Source: Lentisphaeria bacterium
Lineage (GTDB): Bacteria; Verrucomicrobiota; Lentisphaeria; Victivallales; JAADHT01
DNA length: 39,065 nt
NCBI GenBank assembly: GCA_015486135.1
Contig: WFSE01000112.1
Location: 1 to 39,065, forward strand
Reading direction: 5' to 3'
In this document: one piece after another, positions 31,822-38,253 of the stretch
How positions within the stretch are numbered: the stretch's first letter is position 1
How the letters are laid out: the number at the start of each line of letters is the position of its first letter
The notes under the pieces: model-generated
Told to the model about the DNA's origin: nothing
Seen by the model: only the letters and a program-made list of their open reading frames with translations
The model's database searches: none
Program-made: the position numbers and the translations under genes

Positions 31822-33152
31822 TTAGCGGCGGCTCGGCGTTTCGCCGCTATCTCCGCTTTCGCACGCTTGAAATGTTGCGTCAACGGCCTGTGGGCGGGAC
31901 ATACGTACGCGCACGACCCGCATTCCATGCAGTCCATCACGAAGTAGTCTTCGGCTATATCAAACTTTTCGTTTTCCACCGCCACGCTCAATGTGCTCGG
32001 CAAAAGGTTCATTGGGCACGCGTCGACGCATTTCCCGCAACGGATACAGGGGTCGGAACCGAATTGGGTGATTTCGTCCGGAGCCATCAGCAGTATTCCC
32101 GACGTGTTTTTCATAATCGGGACATCGATGGATTTCTGCGCCAAGCCCATCATCGGTCCTCCGAAGATAACTTTCGCCACCTCGCCACGCACTCCGCCGG
32201 CAAGTTCCAAGGCTTTCGCCGCCGGGGTCCCAACGCGCAACCTCCAGTTGCCAGGTTTGACGATCGGGGACCCGGTTATCGTGGTTACGCGTTCGAAGAG
32301 AGGTTTGCCGTCCACCACGGCCTCTTTCACCGCCAACGCCGTGCCCACGTTCTGCACGACGCATCCCACATCCATGGGGAGTCCGCCAGCCGGAACCTTC
32401 CTTCCAGTGAGCGCGTAAATAAGTTGCTTCTCCGCTCCTTGTGGATAGCGCACCCGCATGCCTTGAATGGAAATACCTTCCGGCGCAGCCTTGGCAAGAG
32501 CGGCAATAGCGTCGGGTTTGTTGTTTTCCACTCCAACTATGGTTTTCTGCACCCCGAGAATTCTCGCGAGAATCGCAATTCCCTCCAGCACCTCCGTCGG
32601 GCGCTCGAGCATCACTTTGTGGTCGGCTGTCAAGTACGGTTCGCATTCGGCGGCATTAATCACCAGCGCGTCGATCTTCTTGTCCGGTGGCGGCGAGAGC
32701 TTGACCATTGTCGGAAAAGCCGCTCCTCCCATGCCAACGATCCCGGCGTCGCCAACGCGTTTTTTCAACTCCGCCGGATCTGTGGAACGCCAATCGTCAA
32801 TCGGCTTCAGGGGGGATTCCAATTTATCCTCCCCATCGGCCTCTATCTCAACAGCGGGGGTAGCCGGCCCCATCGGTCCCGGAACATCAACAATTCCCAC
32901 AACCGTTCCGCTAGTGGGCGAGTGGACGGGAGCCGAGACGAAACCGCCAGCCTCCGCCAACAACGCGCCTTTCCCCACCTTGTCCCCCTTGGCGACCAAC
33001 GGCTTCGGGGGCGCGCCGATATGTTGCCGCAAAACAACCACGTACTTTTCCAGCAGGGGCGCATCCGTAATCGACGCTTCCAACGACATTTTCTTGTTTC
33101 CGGGGGGATGAACTCCCCCTTGGAAAAACAACGTTCCGCTAGTATCATTCAT
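31818..33152 (-). CDS. rnfC: RnfC, electron transport complex subunit
   Basis: A 444-residue peripheral subunit of the Rnf complex, which couples ferredoxin:NAD oxidoreduction to an ion gradient. It has the N-terminal GGVHPP motif (about 12-17), the barrel-sandwich-like APVHSPTSGTVVGI, the flavin/NAD-binding MGGAAFPTMVKL and NAAECEPYLTADH segments (related to Complex I 51K), and two [4Fe-4S] motifs near the C-terminus: CIRCGKCVDACP and CMECGSCAYVCP. AGGA 8 nt before the ATG supports the start. rnfD, G, E, A and B are not beside it: the upstream genes are c-di-AMP genes and the downstream gene is an EEP protein. This is an unusual setting for rnfC. Confidence 0.94.
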   Translation of the reverse strand: MNDTSGTLFFQGGVHPPGNKKMSLEASITDAPLLEKYVVVLRQHIGAPPKPLVAKGDKVGKGALLAEAGGFVSAPVHSPTSGTVVGIVDVPGPMGPATPAVEIEADGEDKLESPLKPIDDWRSTDPAELKKRVGDAGIVGMGGAAFPTMVKLSPPPDKKIDALVINAAECEPYLTADHKVMLERPTEVLEGIAILARILGVQKTIVGVENNKPDAIAALAKAAPEGISIQGMRVRYPQGAEKQLIYALTGRKVPAGGLPMDVGCVVQNVGTALAVKEAVVDGKPLFERVTTITGSPIVKPGNWRLRVGTPAAKALELAGGVRGEVAKVIFGGPMMGLAQKSIDVPIMKNTSGILLMAPDEITQFGSDPCIRCGKCVDACPMNLLPSTLSVAVENEKFDIAEDYFVMDCMECGSCAYVCPAHRPLTQHFKRAKAEIAAKRRAAAK

Positions 33153-33156
33153 AAGT

Positions 33157-34152
33157 CTATTCCTGTTTGCCTGGCTTCGCTTTCTCCCCGCGTCTTTCCA
33201 GCGTCACTTCCACGACCGCCGGGGTCATCCGCTTCACCGCGAGCTCCTTGTCGTTCAGCCAACATTGCGTTTTTAATCGCCACTTGCCGGGCCCACGCAA
33301 TTCCGACATGTCCACGAACGGCCTTAGCTTTCCGGGCGTAGCCAGTTCCACCGCCCGTTTAGTTCCTTCGACCAAGACAGATACCGTTTCGGGCTTGAAA
33401 GTCAATCGCGTTCCCGGAGGAATGAACCCGTAAGGTTTGATTGGAACATTCTCGAACGCCCTGCTGTCGCGGTTTTTGTATATCTCGATTTTGGCCAGTA
33501 CCCGGTTGGGGCGCACCTCGACCCTGGCTGGATGGCGGATGCGAACCTCGCAATCGAAATCCTCCACGTTCTCCCTCTTCAAGGTCACGGGCTCGGTTCG
33601 GAGCGAGTTCAAGCGTTCCACAACCCCCTGAGGGCCAGACACGGTTACGACATTCGGGCTTAGCTCGGCCACTCTAAACGCGTAATCGTCGAGAAGCATC
33701 CCGGAACAAACCAGTTCCACCTGCGCCTCCCTAACCATTTTCCTGTCTAGACGCACCATTATCTTCTCGGGCGCTATAGAGACCACGCTAACGCCCAACG
33801 GCACGGCGACATCTTTTTTCCCTAAAATAACCTTGTTCTCTCCCACCTTCACCCGGCGTGGCTTCACTTTCAACGATATGTCGGACGCGGAAAGTTCGAG
33901 CAACTGGTTGTGAGGCCCGCGCAACGTCACGTCGACACTGTTCTTGTTGTCGTCCAAGCGGATAAATCCCTCCGGAATGGAAATGCTGACGGGAACCCCT
34001 CTGATCACGCTTTCCTCGTCCAGCTTGACGGAAACCCGGTTCCAAACAATCACGGCGAACGTCAAGGCGATAACCTTGCGCAGGAAATCGCGCCGGACAA
34101 ACCCCGGCACGAGTCCAACTAAAATCGATCTGCGTTTTTTATCTCCACTCAT
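33157..34152 (-). CDS. cdaR: YbbR-domain protein, CdaR-like
   Basis: A 331-residue membrane-anchored regulator. A single transmembrane segment (about 24-40, VIALTFAVIVWNRV) follows a short basic cytoplasmic tail. Outside it are several YbbR-type beta units (VDVTLRGPHNQLLEL, VTVSGPQGVVERL, VSVLVEGTKRAVEL with the shared V-x-V-x-G-x-x spacing). In other bacteria CdaR binds and tunes the diadenylate cyclase CdaA, and the ATGA overlap with the cyclase here supports that. The typical third partner, glmM, is not adjacent. rnfC follows after 4 bp. Confidence 0.85.
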   Translation of the reverse strand: MSGDKKRRSILVGLVPGFVRRDFLRKVIALTFAVIVWNRVSVKLDEESVIRGVPVSISIPEGFIRLDDNKNSVDVTLRGPHNQLLELSASDISLKVKPRRVKVGENKVILGKKDVAVPLGVSVVSIAPEKIMVRLDRKMVREAQVELVCSGMLLDDYAFRVAELSPNVVTVSGPQGVVERLNSLRTEPVTLKRENVEDFDCEVRIRHPARVEVRPNRVLAKIEIYKNRDSRAFENVPIKPYGFIPPGTRLTFKPETVSVLVEGTKRAVELATPGKLRPFVDMSELRGPGKWRLKTQCWLNDKELAVKRMTPAVVEVTLERRGEKAKPGKQE

Positions 34153-35006
34153 TGCTTTTTCAAAGGCGATGTGCTGAATCCGCCCGTTCCACTCGAAACG
34201 TCGCCACCGGCGGACTCGAATATATCCTGCAACGAATCTCCATCGGACATTTTGAGCAGTGAATTAAGATACCGCGAAAGCTTTTCCGGGCCGACATCCC
34301 GCTTCAATCGCCCCCTGCAAGCCAAGCTTATCCCTCCGGTCTCCTCCGAAACCACCACCGCCACGGCGTCCGTTTCCTCCGTGATTCCTATGGCCGCGCG
34401 GTGCCTTGTTCCGAGGGTTTTCTGCAGAGTCATGTCATGGGTCAACGGGAAAATGCAGTGCGCCGCCGCGATGGAGTTGTTCCGGATTATGACACCGCCA
34501 TCGTGAAGGGGCGAGCTTTTCTGGAAAATGGCCTCGAGCAGGTAGTGGTTAAGTTTCGCGTCGAGGGCGATTGCGTTGCTGGTGATGGAGCGCATGCCAA
34601 TTTCGCGTTCGAACACTATTAGCGCTCCGACCCGCTTGTTCGCCAAATTGATAACGGCAGTGACAATTTCGTTTATAGTCTCGCGCTTTTTCATGCGTCT
34701 GGCGAAGGAACGACTACCCAGCTGAGCGAAAGCCCGGCGCAATTCGGGTTGGAAAATAACGATTAGAGCCCCTGCGAAAACCGCCCACATCCCGCTCATC
34801 AACCATGCGATCACCGCGAGATGAAACAGGTCGGATATCGTGGTGAGCGTAATGAGTATGACCATCAGCCCGGCAAAGATATACGCCCCGCGAGTTCCGC
34901 GGAGATAATAAAGACCGCTGTAGATCAACGTGAAAAGAATAGCGATTTCCACGCACATCCGGATGTGGTGGATATGGGCGTACAAGAAATCCTGAAACAA
35001 CTCCAT
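34149..35006 (-). CDS. cdaA: Diadenylate cyclase CdaA/DacA, c-di-AMP synthesis
   Basis: A 285-residue membrane enzyme that makes c-di-AMP from two ATP. Three transmembrane helices lie in residues 15-85, then the DAC (DisA_N) domain. The nucleotide motif usually written DGA is here DGG (169-171, LHDGGVII), and the second motif RHR is intact (GTRHRAAIG, 201-203), followed by VSEETGGISLA. The start ATG at 35006 lies only 24 nt after the 3' CCA of tRNA-Leu, with a weak ribosome site, so the message leader may be set by tRNA processing. It overlaps the CdaR-like gene by 4 bp. Confidence 0.93.
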   Translation of the reverse strand: MELFQDFLYAHIHHIRMCVEIAILFTLIYSGLYYLRGTRGAYIFAGLMVILITLTTISDLFHLAVIAWLMSGMWAVFAGALIVIFQPELRRAFAQLGSRSFARRMKKRETINEIVTAVINLANKRVGALIVFEREIGMRSITSNAIALDAKLNHYLLEAIFQKSSPLHDGGVIIRNNSIAAAHCIFPLTHDMTLQKTLGTRHRAAIGITEETDAVAVVVSEETGGISLACRGRLKRDVGPEKLSRYLNSLLKMSDGDSLQDIFESAGGDVSSGTGGFSTSPLKKQ

Positions 35007-35030
35007 CGCAAAATCCGAGGGGAAAAATCA

Positions 35031-35117
35031 TGGTGCCGAAGGCGGGAGTCGAACCCGCACGCCCAAAAGGGCACAAGATTTTGAGTCTAGCGCGTCTGCC
35101 AGTTCCGCCACTTCGGC
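35031..35117 (-). tRNA. tRNA-Leu (anticodon CAA)
   Basis: 87 nt with encoded CCA. The 7-bp acceptor stem GCCGAAG/CTTCGGC is perfect, the variable arm is long as expected for a class II tRNA (Leu), and the T arm GCGGGTTCGACTCCCGC is intact. The anticodon loop reads CTCAAAA, giving anticodon CAA. The anticodon stem has a U-U mismatch at pair 28-42 as read here. The dacA/cdaA gene begins 24 nt after its 3' end. Confidence 0.96.
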
Positions 35118-35202
35118 ACATTCAGCGGACGAACGGGACCATCTCCGTCCCGCCGCGATCCCGCCCCCTGGGGACCACCCAAGGGAACGGTAAGATAACC
35201 CC

Positions 35203-36129
35203 TTAACACTCTTTTTTCCATTTCGCCTGGAAAAAATCGATGGTTTTTCCCAGCCCCTCCGAAAAGTCCGACGAGGGATTGAATCCAGTGGAGAGAAGCT
35301 TGTCGATCGTGGCGGTGGAATGCCTCACGTCTCCAGGCCTTTCTTCGGCGTATCGAATCTCCGAGGACGATTTAGTGATCTTCACTATCATCTTGGCCAA
35401 GTCGTTTATCGTAACCCGCCCCCCGTAAGCCACATTGAAAACTCCGCATGTGTCGTTTTCCGCCATGAACGCGTTCGCGGCGACAATATCTTTGACGTAT
35501 ATGAAATCCCGCGTTTGTCCGCCATCGCCAAAGATCGTCAGGGATTCGTTTCTCAGAGCGCGCGATATGAAAATCGGAACGGCGGCGGCATAGGCGCTGT
35601 TCGGGTCCTGCCTAGGACCGAAAACGTTGAAATAGCGTAACGCCACGGTACGCAACCTCCCTTCGGCCGCAAACATCGCGCAATAATATTCCCCGTCAAG
35701 CTTGGTTACCGCGTACGGAGATTTGGGCTCCGGCAACATTGACTCCCGTTTCGGCACCTCGGGATTGTCACCGTATATGGCGGCGGAACTGCTGAAACAC
35801 AATTTCCGAACCCCGTTTTCGGCGGCGGCCTCGAGTACCCGCAACGTCCCCTCCGCGTTTCTCCTAACGCAATCCACCGGATTCCGCATCGACTCTGGAA
35901 CGCTCACCATGGCTGCCAGGTGGAAAACATAATCCACTCCCTCCATCGCCCCGTTCAGCGTGGTGGAGTCCAGGATATCCCCCTCTATGAACTCGACAGC
36001 CAAGCCATCCAAATTCGACCGGTAACCCGTTAAAAGATTGTCAAGCACCCGAACTTCGGCCTTGCCCTGGTAATGCTCCGCTATATGGCTGCCAATGAAG
36101 CCAGCGCCGCCAGTGATTAAAACGCGCAT
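35203..36129 (-). CDS. Sugar-nucleotide epimerase/dehydratase, UDP-Glc/GlcNAc 4-epimerase-like
   Basis: A 308-residue extended SDR. It has an N-terminal NAD-binding TGGAGFIG, catalytic Ser in FSSSAAIYGD, YxxxK in SPYAVTKLDGEYY, and substrate-binding RYFNVFGPRQDP, GDGGQTRDFIYVKDI and RPGDVRHS. The short C-terminal substrate region resembles UDP-GlcNAc 4-epimerases (WbpP/Gne) more than GalE proper. It likely supplies a sugar nucleotide for the envelope glycan system. Its start is one base after the upstream lipoprotein's stop, with AAGGGAAAG as a ribosome site within that gene. Confidence 0.88.
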   Translation of the reverse strand: MRVLITGGAGFIGSHIAEHYQGKAEVRVLDNLLTGYRSNLDGLAVEFIEGDILDSTTLNGAMEGVDYVFHLAAMVSVPESMRNPVDCVRRNAEGTLRVLEAAAENGVRKLCFSSSAAIYGDNPEVPKRESMLPEPKSPYAVTKLDGEYYCAMFAAEGRLRTVALRYFNVFGPRQDPNSAYAAAVPIFISRALRNESLTIFGDGGQTRDFIYVKDIVAANAFMAENDTCGVFNVAYGGRVTINDLAKMIVKITKSSSEIRYAEERPGDVRHSTATIDKLLSTGFNPSSDFSEGLGKTIDFFQAKWKKEC

Positions 36130-36130
36130 C

Positions 36131-36565
36131 TCACTTTCCCTTTTTTTGCCGAGTCCGCGTCCCGGCGGGTGGACGGACGCATTTCCAAGGGTCGTTCGCC
36201 CCTTTCATGCAGAAGACGGCGAACACGCACATAGGGCAGTTCGGATCCAGCATGGCCCCGTCCCCAATCACGCGAATCAATCGGTTTTCGTCAAGCCGCC
36301 ACCACATCCGGAACTTCCCCTTTTTGCTGCCATAGTAGTACGCGGTAAACTTGGGTTGGGTTTTCTGTATGATCCGAATATCATTCGGGGACAGCACGCG
36401 TCCTTGGGCCTTCGCCCCGATAATCGCCCTTTTCCGGCATATGGCGACTAGCTTCTGGTACTCCGAAGGCGAAAGCCTGTCAGCCTCGGTGATCTCCCCG
36501 GTGCGGCAAGACGACATCACCAAAACCGCAAGAAGCAAAAGCGGCGCTATGATCGTGATTCTCAT
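36131..36565 (-). CDS. Small lipoprotein of unknown function
   Basis: A 144-residue protein I do not recognise. A signal peptide has a lipobox ending at about Cys20 (VMSSC). The rest is soluble and basic, with three further Cys in CPMCVFAVFC and a later Cys, and a Lys/Arg-rich end. It abuts the epimerase gene (1-bp gap), suggesting a shared transcript. The CAU tRNA lies 96 bp upstream on the same strand. Confidence 0.7.
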   Translation of the reverse strand: MRITIIAPLLLLAVLVMSSCRTGEITEADRLSPSEYQKLVAICRKRAIIGAKAQGRVLSPNDIRIIQKTQPKFTAYYYGSKKGKFRMWWRLDENRLIRVIGDGAMLDPNCPMCVFAVFCMKGANDPWKCVRPPAGTRTRQKKGK

Positions 36566-36661
36566 ACGTACCTCATCGCTTAATGGTGGGCAGAGCTTGC
36601 GGAATAATCGCCAACCATCTTGCTCTCATAGGGTTAAGGTTTTTCAGCGGGCCTGTAGTAT

Positions 36662-36738
36662 TGGTGGGACCGGCAGGACTCGAACCTGCGACCAGACGAT
36701 TATGAGTCGTCTGCTCTAACCAACTGAGCTACGGTCCC
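36662..36738 (-). tRNA. tRNA with CAU anticodon (Ile2 or elongator Met)
   Basis: 77 nt with encoded CCA. The acceptor stem GGGACCG/CGGTCCC and the D, anticodon and T arms all pair perfectly. The anticodon loop CTCATAA gives CAU. The GACGACTCATAATCGTC anticodon arm, GGTCGCAGG region and C-rich acceptor pairs 5-68 and 6-67 resemble tRNA-Ile2 (lysidine-modified CAU) more than initiator or elongator Met. It is not the initiator, as there is a paired 1-72 and no run of three G-C pairs at the foot of the anticodon stem. Confidence 0.93.
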
Positions 36739-36759
36739 GCTACGAACGAAGCGTAACGT

Positions 36760-36783
36760 AGGGCTTGCTGACAAAAACTCAAG
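36760..36783 (+). repeat. Dispersed motif copy C (AGGGCTTGCTGACAAAAACTC)
   Basis: It shares about 16-17 of 21 positions with the motif at 27972 and the bioA-leader motif, and lies 62 bp from a looser copy at 36822. Its location directly beside a tRNA gene suits a site of past insertion. Confidence 0.4.
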
Positions 36784-36821
36784 TGGATATCCGTTGGTTT
36801 TTTCAACACGGTGGCGCCCCT

Positions 36822-36842
36822 AGGGTCTGCTGAACAACTTGG
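36822..36842 (+). repeat. Dispersed motif copy D (AGGGTCTGCTGAACAACTT), looser
   Basis: Direct repeat of copy C with several substitutions. Confidence 0.3.
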
Positions 36843-36856
36843 CGGACGCTGAATGA

Positions 36857-36882
36857 TATCCAAGGTCAATCCCGCACTTTGA
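36857..36882 (-). repeat. Dispersed intergenic repeat, copy 3
   Basis: On the minus strand it reads GTCAAAGTGCGGGATTGACC then TTGGATA. It matches copy 2 at 25361-25386 in about 20 of 25 positions, and the TGACCTTGGATA part matches copy 1 exactly. It sits between the CAU tRNA and the end of the small surface-repeat gene. Confidence 0.45.
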
Positions 36883-36907
36883 CTAAGGTCAGAAGCGCTG
36901 GTCCCGA

Positions 36908-37357
36908 CTAGAACTTGAAATTCAATATGATGGTGTACGGCAGTATCCCGTCGCGCATATAGTTCACAAGCCCCAACTGGAACGTCGCCTCGTCGGCAAT
37001 GTTGACCAGCCCAAATTGCAACCCCTCGATCTTGCCCGTGACGTTCACGGGACTCGCCTGCAAGCCACTCAATTTCTCCGACACGCAAAACAAGGGCGCC
37101 GTCTGGACACCAACGACCTCCCAAGTCCAGCAACACGCGGCGCCAACCTCTATCCCGTAAACGCGGTTGTCTCCGCCGGCCACGGGCAATCCAAGTCTGA
37201 TCCCGCCGATATTGGATTCGTTCGACGACGACGGAACCCCCCGGACAAACGATACCCCGAGAAAATCCCACGGTTTCTCCTCGTTCAACAGGTCATTCGC
37301 ACTGAGACTAACCGCCCCGACGATGAACAGCGTCAATGCCAATATGGTGCGTTTCAT
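36908..37357 (-). CDS. LA_2272-type surface-repeat protein, short paralog
   Basis: A 149-residue exported protein with a signal peptide (about 1-18, SLSAN). It has beta-strand repeats of the form x-G-x-Q-x-x-x-x-N (SGLQASPVNV, EGLQFGLVNI, FQLGLVNYM) and ends in NFKF, a terminal Phe typical of outer-membrane proteins. It is shorter than and related to the upstream gene, with which it shares the repeat pattern and the C-terminal residues. AGGAGG 7 nt before the ATG at 37357 fixes the start (an in-frame TTG 6 nt earlier is unlikely). The function of such proteins is not known. Confidence 0.8.
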   Translation of the reverse strand: MKRTILALTLFIVGAVSLSANDLLNEEKPWDFLGVSFVRGVPSSSNESNIGGIRLGLPVAGGDNRVYGIEVGAACCWTWEVVGVQTAPLFCVSEKLSGLQASPVNVTGKIEGLQFGLVNIADEATFQLGLVNYMRDGILPYTIILNFKF

Positions 37358-37381
37358 AGCCAAACCTCCTCGCTGTTCGGG

Positions 37382-38122
37382 CTAGAATTTGAAATTGATG
37401 CCTATCATGAAAGGCAACCAGCTGTTTTTAATGATGTTTATTCCGCCAATCTGAAATGTCTTGCCGTCGCTGTAATTGAAAACGCCGAATTGCAGACCTT
37501 TGACCTTTTTGGCGATATTGACGGCACCGCCCTGGAACCCCGTAAGCGAGTCCTTGGAGAGGTTGACCGCGCCGAACTGGATACCGGTCAATTTTTTCTT
37601 CACCATAGTCACGGGCGCGATTTGCGCGCCCTCGAGGTTTTCCACCATTCCGAGAGTGCCCACCGCTTGGAGCCCTTTCAGATTCGTCGCTATGCTCGGC
37701 CCGAAAGACGACGCTTGAATCCCGTAAACCTCCCTTGCGAGGCAGTAGCCCCAAAATGTCGCTTGGATCCCCCAAACATACCGCGTGCCGCTGTACAGGA
37801 TCGATGGTTCGATTCCATAAACACGCCCATAGCCGGAACACATCGGAATGCCAAGCTTAATCCCGTACACGTTGGATTCCTTTGTGAAATCCGGCCACAA
37901 CGGCAGAAAACCTATTTGAAACATGGTCCACTCGTCCCTCGGCCGCGGAGGAGCCGCCGGCGTGGGATGAATCTCGTTCAACGATGGCTCCTCCATCCTC
38001 ACGACTCCATCGCCTCTCCCGGGATCAGCCGACTTGGCGTCTTTTCCATCATCGTCCGCCGCCAGACTCCAACCGGCTAACGACACCGACAATCCTATCG
38101 CCACAACCAACAATCTTTTCAT
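37382..38122 (-). CDS. LA_2272-type surface-repeat protein, long paralog
   Basis: A 246-residue exported protein. A signal peptide (about 1-21, SLAA) leads to a Pro/Asp-rich linker (22-65) and then roughly ten short repeats: VYGIKLG, VYGIEPS, VWGIQAT, VYGIQAS, LKGLQAV, LEGAQIA, LTGIQFGAVNL, LTGFQGGAVNI, VKGLQFGVFNY and FQIGGINI. It ends in NFKF. The repeats should form stacked beta strands, either a beta-helix or a small barrel, at the outer surface. AAGGAGG lies 10 nt before the ATG. The short paralog follows 24 bp downstream, so the two are probably cotranscribed and arose by duplication. Confidence 0.82.
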   Translation of the reverse strand: MKRLLVVAIGLSVSLAGWSLAADDDGKDAKSADPGRGDGVVRMEEPSLNEIHPTPAAPPRPRDEWTMFQIGFLPLWPDFTKESNVYGIKLGIPMCSGYGRVYGIEPSILYSGTRYVWGIQATFWGYCLAREVYGIQASSFGPSIATNLKGLQAVGTLGMVENLEGAQIAPVTMVKKKLTGIQFGAVNLSKDSLTGFQGGAVNIAKKVKGLQFGVFNYSDGKTFQIGGINIIKNSWLPFMIGINFKF

Positions 38123-38174
38123 CGCTTCAAATCCTCCTTATTGTTCCAATCCCGTACGCCCTCTTATACAAATT

Positions 38175-38203
38175 AGGATACCACGCCTGCCTGAAATCCG
38201 CAA
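38175..38203 (-). promoter_or_regulatory. Candidate promoter of the surface-repeat genes
   Basis: On the minus strand TTGCGG (38198-38203), 17 nt, TATCCT (38175-38180). The -35 resembles the TTGCGA box of the 28.0-kb promoter. The start point would be about 45 bp before the ATG of the long paralog. Confidence 0.45.
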
Positions 38204-38253
38204 GGGCCTTCCCTCCTCCGTGTTGGAATTGGTCGAAGCCACCCGGGATCCCG

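Noticed and set aside
31749-33341. 530-residue open frame antisense to rnfC
   Set aside because: rnfC on the other strand has complete Fe-S and flavin motifs. Long antisense frames are expected with this codon bias, and this one has no recognisable domain.
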